Source: DASWJZ01 sp963805325 (GTDB lineage: Bacteria; Pseudomonadota; Alphaproteobacteria; Rhizobiales; Afifellaceae). From it: 64,000 nt of DNA. Below, in pieces: positions 9,684 through 18,416 of the stretch (position 1 is its first letter; every line of letters starts with the position of its first letter). The notes beneath the pieces are model-generated. The model worked only from the letters and a program-made list of their open reading frames with translations. It was not told the DNA's origin and ran no database searches. The translations under genes were made by a program, and so were the position numbers. The DNA lies in NCBI GenBank assembly GCA_963805325.1, contig CAWDTS010000009.1, forward strand, positions 310,001 to 374,000. The letters are read 5' to 3'.

Positions 9684-11213
9684 TCAGGCGAAGTTCTTGG
9701 CGAAGGTCTCGAGAATCGACTTCAGCTTCGCCTGCAGCGCGTCGCTGAGCTCGCCCTTGGCGTTGATCTCGTCGAGCACGTCCTTGTGCTCGCTGCGCAT
9801 CAGGGCAAGCAGGCCGGTCTCAAATTCGCGGACCTTGGCGATCGGCAGCGGGTCGAGCATGCCGGACGTGCCGGCGAGGATCACCACCACCTGCTCCTCG
9901 ACCTTGAGGGGCGAGAACTGCGGCTGCTTCAGGAGCTCGGTGAGCTTGGCGCCGCGGTTCAGCAGCCGCTGCGTCGCGGCGTCGAGGTCGGAGCCGAACT
10001 GAGCGAAGGCGGCCATCTCGCGATACTGCGCGAGCTCGCCTTTGATCTTGCCGGCAACCTGCTTCATCGCCTTGATCTGCGCGGCGGAGCCGACGCGCGA
10101 CACCGAGAGGCCGACGTTCACCGCCGGGCGGATGCCCTGGTAGAAGAGGTCCGTCTCCAGGAATATCTGGCCGTCGGTGATGGAGATGACGTTGGTCGGG
10201 ATATAGGCCGACACGTCGTTCGCCTGTGTCTCGATCACCGGCAGCGCGGTCAGAGAGCCGGCGCCCTTCTCGTCGTTCATCTTCGCGGCGCGCTCAAGCA
10301 GGCGCGAATGCAGATAGAAGACGTCGCCCGGATAGGCTTCACGTCCCGGCGGGCGGCGCAGAAGCAGCGACATCTGCCGATAAGCCACCGCCTGCTTCGA
10401 AAGATCGTCGTAGGCGATCACGGCATGCATGCCGTTGTCGCGGAAATATTCGCCCATGGCGCAGCCGGAGAACGGCGCAAGAAACTGCATCGGCGCCGGC
10501 TCGGAAGCGGTTGCCGCAACGATGATCGAGTAGTCCAGCGCCCCGCGATCTTCGAGCGTCTTGGCGAACTGCACGACGGTCGAGCGCTTCTGCCCCACGG
10601 CAACGTAGATGCAATAAAGCTTCTTCTTCTCGTCGCCTGCGTCGAAGGCGGACTTCTGATTCAAGATCGTGTCGAGGATGATCGCCGACTTTCCGGTCTG
10701 GCGGTCGCCGATGATGAGCTCGCGCTGGCCGCGGCCGATCGGGATCAGCGCGTCAACGGCTTTCAAGCCCGTCGCCATCGGCTCGTGCACGGACTTGCGC
10801 GGGATAATGCCGGGCGCCTTCACGTCGACGCGGCGCTTCTCGGAGGACTCGATCGGACCCTTGCCGTCGATCGGGTTACCGAGCCCGTCGACCACGCGGC
10901 CGAGCAGCCCCATGCCGACCGGCACTTCCACGATGGCGCCGGTGCGCTTGACCGTGTCGCCTTCCTTGATCTCGCGGTCGGAGCCGAAGATGACGACGCC
11001 GACATTGTCGACCTCGAGATTCAGCGCCATGCCGCGGATGCCGTTCTCGAAGGCGACCATCTCGCCGGCCTGCACATTGTCGAGGCCGTAGACGCGGGCA
11101 ATGCCGTCGCCGACGGACAAGACCTGTCCGACCTCGGAGACTTCCGCCTCCTTGCCGAAATTCTTGATCTGCTCGCGCAGGATCGAGGAAATTTCCGCGG
11201 CCCGAATATCCAT
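9684..11213 (-). CDS. atpA: ATP synthase F1 alpha subunit
   Basis: A 509-aa non-catalytic nucleotide-binding subunit. It begins MDIRAAEISSILREQIKNFG, has the P-loop GDRQTGKSAIILDT, and the alpha-specific SVSRVGSAAQIKAMKQVAGK segment. Only 1 nt separates it from the atpH stop, which fits coupled expression. Normal length, no anomalies. Confidence 0.98.
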   Translation of the reverse strand: MDIRAAEISSILREQIKNFGKEAEVSEVGQVLSVGDGIARVYGLDNVQAGEMVAFENGIRGMALNLEVDNVGVVIFGSDREIKEGDTVKRTGAIVEVPVGMGLLGRVVDGLGNPIDGKGPIESSEKRRVDVKAPGIIPRKSVHEPMATGLKAVDALIPIGRGQRELIIGDRQTGKSAIILDTILNQKSAFDAGDEKKKLYCIYVAVGQKRSTVVQFAKTLEDRGALDYSIIVAATASEPAPMQFLAPFSGCAMGEYFRDNGMHAVIAYDDLSKQAVAYRQMSLLLRRPPGREAYPGDVFYLHSRLLERAAKMNDEKGAGSLTALPVIETQANDVSAYIPTNVISITDGQIFLETDLFYQGIRPAVNVGLSVSRVGSAAQIKAMKQVAGKIKGELAQYREMAAFAQFGSDLDAATQRLLNRGAKLTELLKQPQFSPLKVEEQVVVILAGTSGMLDPLPIAKVREFETGLLALMRSEHKDVLDEINAKGELSDALQAKLKSILETFAKNFA

Positions 11214-11214
11214 C

Positions 11215-11775
11215 TCAGCCGACCTCTTTGAGCTGTGTTTTTACGGTCATCAATCTGGTGCGAAGCGACGTGTCGATCATGCGCGAGCCGACCTTGACGA
11301 CAAGCCCGCCGAGAAGCGCGGGATTGACGCGCGCCTGAAGCGTCACGTCCTTGCCGAGCTTCTCCTTGAGCGCGGTCTTCAGCGCCGCGACCTGACTGTC
11401 GCTCAACGGATACGCCGAGGCGACCTCGGCGGTGACCTCGCCGCGCTCTCGCGCTGCCATCTCATGAAATGCCGTGATGATCCCGGGCAGCGCGAAAAGC
11501 CGCCGGTTCTGCGCCACGAGGCGAAGAAAATTGCCGGTAAGCCCGGCGATGCCCGCTTTGTCGGCGATCGCGCCAATCGCGCGCGCCTGATCCTCGGCGG
11601 AAAAGACCGGGCTTTCGACGAGCCGCCGGAAGTCGGCGCTTTCGTCGAGCATCGTCGACAGGCTCTTGAACTCACCCTCGATCCGCTCGATCGAGGACTC
11701 TTCGCGGGCAAGGTCGAACAGTGCAGAGGCGTACCTTTCGGCAACGCCGGAAACGGAGGAGGTCCGATCCGTCAC
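11215..11775 (-). CDS. atpH: ATP synthase F1 delta subunit (OSCP homologue)
   Basis: A 186-aa peripheral-stalk subunit linking the alpha/beta hexamer to the Fo b-subunits. It has the six-helix N-terminal domain (VAERYASALFDLAREESSIERIE) and the conserved C-terminus (LGKDVTLQARVNPALLGGLVVKVGSRMIDTSLRTRL). It is the first gene of the operon; promoter elements must lie in the 475-bp region upstream. Confidence 0.96.
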   Translation of the reverse strand: MTDRTSSVSGVAERYASALFDLAREESSIERIEGEFKSLSTMLDESADFRRLVESPVFSAEDQARAIGAIADKAGIAGLTGNFLRLVAQNRRLFALPGIITAFHEMAARERGEVTAEVASAYPLSDSQVAALKTALKEKLGKDVTLQARVNPALLGGLVVKVGSRMIDTSLRTRLMTVKTQLKEVG

Positions 11776-11872
11776 GCGGGTCTCTCTTCCTAGTCAATGG
11801 CCCGATCGGCGGGCGGGCTTTCGGCAACGACGCGGAGGACGCGGTCCGGCGCCCCCGAGCCACGCGCGGGGT

Positions 11873-11901
11873 CGTCTAGCATGGGGTTTTGGGCGGTGCA
11901 A
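11873..11901 (-). promoter_or_regulatory. putative promoter of the atpHAGDC operon
   Basis: On the minus strand: TTGCAC (11901-11896), a 17-bp spacer, and TAGACG (11878-11873), about 100 bp upstream of the atpH start. The -10 match is imperfect, and high-GC alphaproteobacterial promoters are hard to call by eye. Confidence 0.35.
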
Positions 11902-12116
11902 CACGGGCAGCGCGCGGGAATCGCGATGCTGCGCCGACATGCATGGCGACCGTCTGCTGGATGCGCTCCGGCGCTTCTCCCGAGGCGTTTCGAATATCGT
12001 GCGGTGGCCGCGCCGGTCAGGTCGCAGGGACCATTCCGCGCCGGCCACTTCTTCTGACTTGATTCAAGATGCAACGAATTATTCTTGAGACACCTAAGTT
12101 ACTTGGCGGCAATTTC

Positions 12117-12142
12117 GGAACCGGCATTGGAACAGGCGCGTT
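12117..12142 (+). promoter_or_regulatory. EcfG-type general-stress promoter, GGAAC-N17-CGTT
   Basis: GGAAC at 12117-12121 and CGTT at 12139-12142, separated by exactly 17 bp, about 110 bp upstream of the BA14K gene. This matches the published consensus of the alphaproteobacterial general-stress sigma factor EcfG/RpoE2 (GGAAC, 16-17 bp, CGTT). The match is seen directly; the regulation is inferred. The sigma factor and PhyR are not in this window. Confidence 0.55.
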
Positions 12143-12250
12143 TGGCCCCTGACGCGCAAGCAGAGAATCCGGCGCGACGGTCGTTGAGCCTGGAAGGGTT
12201 TTGACGCCGGCCGATCACGGCATCGGCCGCAACGCAAACAGGAGCATTTC

Positions 12251-12664
12251 ATGAACAAGAGACTTGGCGCAGCGCTCACCGCGGCGCTTTTCGCGGGCGG
12301 CTTTGCCGCAAACGCCTTCGCGGCACCGCCGCGCGACTGGAATCGTGATCGGGCCGACAACTATGTCCGCGATTATTGCGGCCAGCATCGCAGCGACCGC
12401 GATTGCCGCGACTGGGATCACAACCGGCACAGCTGGAACGAGGACCGCTATCATCAGTGGTATCGTAGTCACCAGCGCGATTTCGGCCCGGCCGATGCGG
12501 CGGCCGCGATCTTCGGTTTCGTGGCCGGCGCTGCCGCAGGTGCCGTCAATGGCGCGGTCGACACGTCGCACCGCGCGGCATGCGAAGCGCGCTACCGCTC
12601 CTACGACTGGCACAGCGGCACCTACATGGGCTTCGATGGCCAGCGGCATTACTGCCGTCTCTAG
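12251..12664 (+). CDS. BA14K-family exported protein
   Basis: A 137-aa exported protein. A signal peptide (MNKRLGAALTAALFAGGFAANAFA) is followed by a low-complexity region rich in Asp, Arg, His and Trp (residues about 27-80), a Gly/Ala-rich hydrophobic stretch (AAIFGFVAGAAAGAVNGAV), and the C-terminal BA14K motif: C-x3-RYRSYD-x4-GTYMGFDGQRHYC. The family is named after an immunoreactive 14-kDa Brucella protein; its molecular function is not settled. CAGGAG ribosome-binding site before the ATG. A general-stress promoter candidate lies upstream and a strong terminator follows, so it is probably monocistronic. Confidence 0.85.
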   Translation: MNKRLGAALTAALFAGGFAANAFAAPPRDWNRDRADNYVRDYCGQHRSDRDCRDWDHNRHSWNEDRYHQWYRSHQRDFGPADAAAAIFGFVAGAAAGAVNGAVDTSHRAACEARYRSYDWHSGTYMGFDGQRHYCRL

Positions 12665-12684
12665 TCCGGCGCAGTTGAATCTCA

Positions 12685-12714
12685 GAAAGGGCCGGCCTCG
12701 GGGTCGGCCCTTTC
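12685..12714. terminator. bidirectional terminator between the BA14K gene and priA
   Basis: A 12-bp stem AAAGGGCCGGCC / GGTCGGCCCTTT (one G-T wobble) with a 4-nt loop, flanked by short A and T runs. It lies between two convergent genes. Confidence 0.85.
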
Positions 12715-12719
12715 GTTTG

Positions 12720-14882
12720 TCACAAGAAGCTCATCGGGTCGATGTCGATCGCCACCTTGATTGAGCCGCGCGCCTTCGGTGCTTTCTGAAGCCAGGCCCG
12801 CAGCCAGTCGTGCAGCCGGCCCACACTGGCGGATTGCGCGAGCAGCCGAAAGCGGTGGCGGCCGCGAAGCACCGCGAACGGCGCCTCTGCCGGGCCCCAT
12901 AGGCTGACCCCCTCCTCCATCGGCGCGGCCATCGCCATCGCCTTCGCGTGCGCCTCCGCCGTCGGCCGATCGGCGGCGGAGACGATGATCGATGCGAGCC
13001 GGCCGAAGGGCGGAAGGTGCCCGCGCCGTCGGGTCTCGATCTCGCTGGCATAAAACGCTTCGCGGTCGCCCGAGACCAAGGCCTGCACCACCGGATGGTC
13101 GGGCGAATAGGTCTGGATCAGGCCGCGGCTCACCTGCCCGACACGCCCGGCCCTCCCCGTGACCTGCGTCAGGAGTTGCCATGTGCGCTCCGCCGCGCGC
13201 GGGTCGCCATGCGAGAGGCCGAGATCGGCGTCGACCACGCCGACCAGCGACAGGCCGGGAAAGTTGTGACCCTTGGCGACGAGCTGCGTGCCGACGACGA
13301 TGTCGACAGCGCCGCGCGCAATTGCTTCCAGTTCCGCGCGCACGCGTTCCCAACCGCCGAGCATGTCGCTCGACATGACGAGCGTGCGGGCATTGGGAAA
13401 GCGTTCGAGCACCTCCTCCTGAAGGCGCTCCACCCCCGGGCCGATGGCAACGAGGCTCTCTTCCGACCCGCAGCTCGGGCATTGGCCCGGCCGCTTCTCC
13501 TCATGGCCGCAATGGTGGCAGACGAGCAGCTTGCGGAAGCGGTGCTCGACCAGCCACGTCGAGCAGTTCGGGCAAGCCATGCGGTGGCCGCAGGTGCGGC
13601 AGAGCGTCAGCGGCGCATATCCGCGGCGGTTCAGGAAAAGCAGCGCCTGTTCGCGCTTTTCTATCGTCTCCGCCACGGCGTCGACCAAAGGCGGCGAGAG
13701 CCAGCGCCCGCGCTCCGGCGGATGGCGCTTCAGGTCGATCGCCGTCACGTCGGGGGTCACGGCGACCCCGAAGCGCGCCGGCAGGCGGATGTGCCGATAG
13801 CGCCCGCGATCGGCGTTGACGCGGCTCTCGACCGACGGCGTCGCCGAGGAGAGCACCACCGGAAAGCTTGAGAGATTGCCGCGCACCACCGCCATGTCGC
13901 GGGCGTGGTAGGTCACGCCCTCCTCCTGCTTGTAGGCCTGGTCGTGCTCCTCATCGACGATGATCAGCCCAAGGTCCGGGAACGGCAGGAAGAGAGCGGA
14001 GCGCGCCCCGACCAGAGCCCTCACCTCGCCCCGCGCAACGGCGCGCCACACCCGCGTGCGCGTCTTCGATCCGACCTCCGAATGCCATTCCGCCGGGCGC
14101 GAGCCGAAGCGCCCGGCGAAGCGGTCGAGGAAGGCGCCGGTCAGCGCGATCTCCGGCAAGAGGATCAGCGCCTGCTTGCCGCGGCGGAGCGTCTCGGCAA
14201 CAGCCTCGAAATAGACCTCCGTCTTGCCGGAGCCGGTAACGCCGTCGAGGAGCGAGACGGAGAACGCGTCGCGGGCGCTCTCCCGCAGCGCCGCGGCGGC
14301 GCTTTCCTGCGCCTCCGAAAGCTCCGGGCGCGCATGGTCAGGGTCGAGGTCGGCGGCGATCGGGCGCGGGGGGATCGCGACGCGCTCCAGTGTGCCGCCG
14401 TCGATGAGCCCATCGATGACGCCGGGCGACACGCCGGCCGCCCCGGCCAATCCCGATTTCGACCAGGCGAGCCCGTCGGCGGCCGCGTCGAGCACGCGCT
14501 TCCGCGCTGAAGTCATGCGGTCGGGCGGCGCGCCGGAGAGGCGGACGCCGATCATCGGCTTTTCCGGCTCGAAGGCCTGCGGGGCGCGAAGCACCATTCT
14601 TAAGACCATGCCGCGCGGAGTGAGCGTGTAGTCCGACACCCAGTCGACGAAGCGGATCAGCGCATCGGGAAGCGGCGGCGCGTCGAAGATGTGTTCGATC
14701 TCGCGCAGCTTCTTCGGCGCAACGTCGTCGGGCGGCGCCTTCCAGACCGCGCCCATCACGAGCCGCGTCCCGAGCGGCACCGCGACGACCGTGCCGGGGG
14801 CGAGGTCACGGTCGGAGGCGTAGGTGTAGGGTCCGTCGACCGCCACCGGAACGAGCACGGGGAGAAGGTGGGTGGTCATCAT
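12720..14882 (-). CDS. priA: primosomal protein N' (replication restart helicase PriA)
   Basis: A 720-aa superfamily 2 helicase that reloads the replisome at stalled forks. Walker A (GVTGSGKTEVYFEAV) begins near residue 214; DEEH appears in IIVDEEHDQAYKQEE. The zinc-binding cysteines are all present (CRTCGHRMACPNC ... CHHCGHEEKRPGQCPSC), followed by GTQLVAKGHNFPGLSLVGVVDAD and QVTGRAGR. The likely initiator is the second of two adjacent Met codons. It runs in the same direction as the atp operon, but the BA14K gene lies between. Normal length. Confidence 0.97.
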   Translation of the reverse strand: MMTTHLLPVLVPVAVDGPYTYASDRDLAPGTVVAVPLGTRLVMGAVWKAPPDDVAPKKLREIEHIFDAPPLPDALIRFVDWVSDYTLTPRGMVLRMVLRAPQAFEPEKPMIGVRLSGAPPDRMTSARKRVLDAAADGLAWSKSGLAGAAGVSPGVIDGLIDGGTLERVAIPPRPIAADLDPDHARPELSEAQESAAAALRESARDAFSVSLLDGVTGSGKTEVYFEAVAETLRRGKQALILLPEIALTGAFLDRFAGRFGSRPAEWHSEVGSKTRTRVWRAVARGEVRALVGARSALFLPFPDLGLIIVDEEHDQAYKQEEGVTYHARDMAVVRGNLSSFPVVLSSATPSVESRVNADRGRYRHIRLPARFGVAVTPDVTAIDLKRHPPERGRWLSPPLVDAVAETIEKREQALLFLNRRGYAPLTLCRTCGHRMACPNCSTWLVEHRFRKLLVCHHCGHEEKRPGQCPSCGSEESLVAIGPGVERLQEEVLERFPNARTLVMSSDMLGGWERVRAELEAIARGAVDIVVGTQLVAKGHNFPGLSLVGVVDADLGLSHGDPRAAERTWQLLTQVTGRAGRVGQVSRGLIQTYSPDHPVVQALVSGDREAFYASEIETRRRGHLPPFGRLASIIVSAADRPTAEAHAKAMAMAAPMEEGVSLWGPAEAPFAVLRGRHRFRLLAQSASVGRLHDWLRAWLQKAPKARGSIKVAIDIDPMSFL

Positions 14883-15036
14883 CCCGTTCTACCCTGCGGC
14901 AGCGCCCTCACCCTCAGGGAGGGAGGATTTTTGCAGGCGGGTGGCCAATGATTGGGCTGACGGAAGCAACTCATTTGCTTTAGAAGGAAGCGCGAACGAT
15001 AACCGGCTGCAACGCACGCCCACCGGGGGACACACC

Positions 15037-15687
15037 ATGAAATTCTTCGTCGACACGGCGGACGTCGCCGAAATCCGCGATCTGAACGAGACCGGCCTCC
15101 TGGACGGCGTTACCACGAATCCCTCGCTGATCATGAAAGCGGGCCGCCCGATGCTTGAGGTGATCGCGGAAATCTGCGGGATCGTGGAAGGCGAGGTTTC
15201 GGCCGAGGTCGCCGCCACCGATTTCGACGGCATGATGACGGAGGGCAAGAAGCTCGCCGCGATCGCCGGAAATGTGGCGGTGAAGGTGCCGCTGACCTGG
15301 GACGGGCTGAAGGCCTGCCGGTCGCTTCGGCAGCTCGGGCACAAGGTCAACGTCACGCTCTGCTTCAGTGCCAATCAGGCGCTGCTCGCCGCAAAGGCCG
15401 GCGCCACCTTCATTTCCCCCTTCGTCGGGCGGCTCGACGATATCAATCTCGACGGCATGGAGCTGATTGAGGATATTCGCACGATCTACGACAATTACGG
15501 CTTCGAGACGCAGATTCTTGCCGCCTCGATCCGCACTCCGAACCACGTGAAGGAGGCGGCGCTCGCCGGTGCCGATGTCGCCACGGTGCCGGCCTCCGTG
15601 CTGAAGTCGCTCGCCAAGCATCCGCTCACAGACAAGGGCCTGGAGACCTTCCTGTCGGACTGGAAGAAGACCGGACAGAAGATCTAG
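15037..15687 (+). CDS. transaldolase, small TalC/FSA-type
   Basis: A 216-aa class I aldolase of the pentose phosphate pathway. The start at 15037 gives MKFFVDTADVAEIRDLNETG. GVTTNPSLI and the Schiff-base lysine in NVAVKVPLT (K83) are clear. The loop FISPFVGRLDD has Phe where true fructose-6-phosphate aldolases carry Tyr, which favours transaldolase over FSA activity (established for the E. coli enzymes; here an inference). It lies divergent from priA and upstream of xerC, the usual priA-tal-xerC order of the group. Confidence 0.92.
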   Translation: MKFFVDTADVAEIRDLNETGLLDGVTTNPSLIMKAGRPMLEVIAEICGIVEGEVSAEVAATDFDGMMTEGKKLAAIAGNVAVKVPLTWDGLKACRSLRQLGHKVNVTLCFSANQALLAAKAGATFISPFVGRLDDINLDGMELIEDIRTIYDNYGFETQILAASIRTPNHVKEAALAGADVATVPASVLKSLAKHPLTDKGLETFLSDWKKTGQKI

Positions 15688-15795
15688 CGACCGGCGCATC
15701 CTCTCATCTTACCGTGCGAGCGCCGCGACGCGGCGCTCACCAAAACTAAAGGCCGAAATCGGCGATCATTCGCGTTCTCTCTTAGGGGTGCGCGC

Positions 15796-16752
15796 ATGGG
15801 TTCCACGGCTGAAACTGACCGCCTGCTCGTCACGGCCGCGCCGGGGCTCAGGCAGGCAGCGCTCGATTGGGCCGAGCATCTCGGTAACGAGCGGCGGCTT
15901 TCTGCAAACACGCTGGAAGCTTACGGCCGTGACCTTGAGCAGTTTCTCCGGTTCCTGACCAAACATATCGGCGAGCCGCCCTCGCCCGCATCGATCTCGG
16001 AGCTCAGGCCCGCCGACATCCGCGCCTTCATGGCGCATCGTCGAAGCGATGGCGCGGGCGCGCGCACGCTTGGGCGCCAGATCGCGGCGCTTCGCTCCTT
16101 CGCCCGCTTCTGCGAGCGGCGCGGGATCGCCGCGACGACGGCGTTTTCGAGCGTTCGTCCCCCGAAACAGCCGAAAAGCCTGCCGAAGGCGCTATCGGTC
16201 GGCGAAAGCGCCGATCTGATCGAAATGTTGGAGACGCTGTCGGAGGTGCCCTGGATCGCTGCGCGCGACGTTGCGGTGCTCATGCTGCTCTACGGCTGCG
16301 GATTGCGCATCTCCGAGGCGCTTGGGCTGACGCGCGCCGAGGCGCCGGTCGGGACGACGGAGGCGATCCGCGTTGTCGGCAAGGGCGGACGAGAGCGCAT
16401 CGTGCCGGTGCTCCCGGCCGTGCGGCGGGCGGTCGAAGCCTATCTCGAACTCGTGCCCTTCACGCTCGAGCCGGACTTGCCGCTTTTCCGGGGCGCGCGC
16501 GGCGGGCCGCTCTCGCCGCGCCTCATCCAGATCGCAATCGCGCGGCTTCGCGGCGCGCTCGGTCTTGAGGCGAGCGTCACGCCGCACGCGCTCCGCCATT
16601 CCTTCGCGACGCACCTCCTCGGGCGCGGGGGAGATTTGCGCACCATCCAGGAGCTTCTCGGCCACGCCAGTCTTTCGACAACGCAGATCTACACGAGCGT
16701 CGACACCGAGCGGCTTCTCGAAGTCTACCGGCGGGCGCATCCCCGAGCCTGA
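15796..16752 (+). CDS. xerC: tyrosine recombinase XerC
   Basis: A 318-aa site-specific recombinase that, with XerD, resolves chromosome dimers at dif. The SAM-like N-terminal core-binding domain (WAEHLGNERRLSANTLEAYGRDLEQF) is followed by the catalytic domain with Arg in GCGLRISEALGL, the HxxR box in HALRHSFATHLL, and LGHASLSTTQIYTSVD containing the last His and the nucleophilic Tyr. No integron or phage features surround it, and the context is the conserved chromosomal one. Confidence 0.95.
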   Translation: MGSTAETDRLLVTAAPGLRQAALDWAEHLGNERRLSANTLEAYGRDLEQFLRFLTKHIGEPPSPASISELRPADIRAFMAHRRSDGAGARTLGRQIAALRSFARFCERRGIAATTAFSSVRPPKQPKSLPKALSVGESADLIEMLETLSEVPWIAARDVAVLMLLYGCGLRISEALGLTRAEAPVGTTEAIRVVGKGGRERIVPVLPAVRRAVEAYLELVPFTLEPDLPLFRGARGGPLSPRLIQIAIARLRGALGLEASVTPHALRHSFATHLLGRGGDLRTIQELLGHASLSTTQIYTSVDTERLLEVYRRAHPRA

Positions 16753-16857
16753 GCCGGCAAACGAATTCCAATCACCGGTTCTTGAACAGAGACCGGCTTG
16801 CTGCGCTGCGGAAAAGTCGTAGGATTTCGGTCCTTCGAGCTCGATCAGGAGGCCTCG

Positions 16858-17079
16858 ATGCAAAAGCTCCTAACCGGCCTTGCCGTAGCGGCGGTCTTCG
16901 CTGCTTCGGCGTCAGTGGGGCAAGCGTGCGACTTTCACGCCAGCCAAGTGACTGCCAGCGTACCGAGCGAAAAGGTCGTGGCAATGAGTAGTGTCCAAGA
17001 CGCGACCGCGCCTGTGGTCATTACTAGCGACCAGACATGCCCCGCGGGCCAGGCAAATTGCCCGCCAGCGGAAAAGTAA
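16858..17079 (+). CDS. small exported protein of unknown function
   Basis: A 73-aa product starting at the ATG at 16858, which follows a good ribosome-binding site (CAGGAGG). It opens with a signal peptide (MQKLLTGLAVAAVFAASASVGQA, then CDFHAS). The mature peptide is only about 50 residues with three cysteines (CDF, TCPAG, NCPP), no membrane segment, and a run of Val, Ser and Thr. I do not recognise a family. A textbook terminator 30 bp downstream makes it a single-gene unit. Short Cys-containing exported proteins of this kind are common and uncharacterised in Hyphomicrobiales. Confidence 0.7.
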   Translation: MQKLLTGLAVAAVFAASASVGQACDFHASQVTASVPSEKVVAMSSVQDATAPVVITSDQTCPAGQANCPPAEK

Positions 17080-17109
17080 GAGTTTCTCCTCCAAGTCCTG
17101 ACGTTGCGG

Positions 17110-17142
17110 TGGACGCCGGCCGAAAAGCCGGCGTCCATTTTT
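17110..17142 (+). terminator. Rho-independent terminator after the small exported protein
   Basis: A perfect 11-bp stem (TGGACGCCGGC / GCCGGCGTCCA, 17110-17120 and 17127-17137), loop CGAAAA, then a run of five T. Confidence 0.92.
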
Positions 17143-17348
17143 GTTGGCCAAGATAGCGCGGGCTGGCCCTGTCCGCCGACCGCTGCTAAGAGGCGCGCAT
17201 GAGCAAAAGCCGCCTCCCCAGGATTCTCATTCTTGGCGCCACGCGCGTCCGAGGCGGCATCTGATCCATCCGCCGGACGCGTCTGCGACGCGGGCCGGCT
17301 TCATCTGACCCACGGTCGCGCCGTCTCCTGGCAACAACGAGCGACCGA

Positions 17349-18320
17349 ATGAACGACGCAACGAAGCCCGCCGTCATCGCCGAGTCTCCGGCAGCCGTCC
17401 AAAAGACGTCGATCTCGGCGCAGCCCTGGTTCGGCTACCTGTGCGCTGCACTCGGCGCCACGCTCTTCTCGACCAAGGCTATCATCATCAAGCTCGCCTA
17501 CGCGGATGGGATCAACGCGGAGACGCTGCTGGCACTTCGCATGGGACTCTCGCTCCCCTTCTATGCGGCGATCGGATGGGCCTCGGTGGCCGAGCGCCGG
17601 CGCACCGGCCGCGCTTTGCCCGGCCGCGGCCTCGTCCTGCGCGCGACGCTCATCGGCATGCTCGGCTATTGGTTCGCGAGCTACACCGACTTTCTCGGCC
17701 TTGAATACATCTCAGCCCAGTTCGAGCGGCTGATCCTCTTCACCTATCCGGCTTTCGTCATGATTTTCGGGGCGCTGTTCTTCGTCCAGCCGATCCGCGC
17801 ACCGACGTTCATCGGAATCGCCATCAGCTATCTCGGGCTGGCGTTCATCTTCGCGACCAAGGTCACGACGCTCGGCGTCGAGGTCGCGAAGGGCGCGGCG
17901 CTCGTGCTCGCGGCGGCGCTTGCCTTCGCGCTCTACCAGTTGCTTGCGAAGGAAGTCATCGGGCGCATCGGGCCGCGGCTCTTCACCTGCATCGCCATGA
18001 GCGGCGCGGCCGCCATGGCCCTTCTGCAATTCGCGCTGACGCAGCCGCTCGCGAGCCTCATCGTGTCCGAGCACATGCTCTTCTACGGCCTCCTCGTCGC
18101 GATCGGTGCGACGGTGCTGCCTTCGTTTCTTCTGAACACCGCGCTGCAACGCATCTCAGCGCAGGCGAATTCCACAATCGGAACGCTCAGTCCCGTCGTG
18201 ACGATTCTTCTCGCGGTTGCGATCCTCGGCGAGGCCTTCTCGTGGATCGACGCGGCGGGCACTGCGCTCGTCCTCGCTGGCGTCGGATGGTTTACGCTGG
18301 GGGATCGCAAGCCCTCGTAA
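17349..18320 (+). CDS. EamA/DMT-family transporter
   Basis: A 323-aa inner-membrane protein with about ten hydrophobic segments in two EamA repeats (roughly residues 30-165 and 175-315), the drug/metabolite transporter architecture. Typical landmarks: the N-terminal repeat starts LCAALGATLFSTKAIIIKLAYADG, the middle has the LEYISAQFERLILFTYPAFV segment, and the C-terminal repeat ends DAAGTALVLAGVGWFTLGDRK. Substrate unknown; family members export amino acids, metabolites or drugs. No operon partner is obvious. Confidence 0.88.
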   Translation: MNDATKPAVIAESPAAVQKTSISAQPWFGYLCAALGATLFSTKAIIIKLAYADGINAETLLALRMGLSLPFYAAIGWASVAERRRTGRALPGRGLVLRATLIGMLGYWFASYTDFLGLEYISAQFERLILFTYPAFVMIFGALFFVQPIRAPTFIGIAISYLGLAFIFATKVTTLGVEVAKGAALVLAAALAFALYQLLAKEVIGRIGPRLFTCIAMSGAAAMALLQFALTQPLASLIVSEHMLFYGLLVAIGATVLPSFLLNTALQRISAQANSTIGTLSPVVTILLAVAILGEAFSWIDAAGTALVLAGVGWFTLGDRKPS

Positions 18321-18416
18321 ACCCTAGGCAATTTCGCCCGGCGGGAGGCCAGGCCGTCTCACGATTTCTTTACGGGCGCCGCCAATGCTCCCCCCTCGAC
18401 GACCAGAGGGGAGGCA

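Larger units (their letters stand above)
11776..12250. other. 475-bp intergenic region between atpH and the BA14K gene
   Basis: No gene supported. It must carry divergent promoters: a candidate for the atp operon (minus strand, 11873-11901) and a stress-type candidate for the BA14K gene (plus strand, 12117-12142), both listed separately. An 11-bp palindrome CTTGATTCAAG sits at 12058-12068, between them, and could be a protein site, but no known consensus comes to mind. Confidence 0.4.

Noticed and set aside
7636..11231. Long plus-strand frames opposite atpD, atpG and atpA
   Set aside because: Same shadow effect; the minus-strand ATP synthase genes are unambiguous.
12058..12068. Palindrome CTTGATTCAAG upstream of the atp operon
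   Set aside because: Too short and alone; no known consensus, and one 11-bp palindrome per few kb is expected by chance.
17199..17264. 21-codon frame before the EamA transporter (MSKSRLPRILILGATRVRGG)
   Set aside because: Recalls the start of an epimerase-like protein but stops at once; chance or tiny remnant, no further homology downstream.
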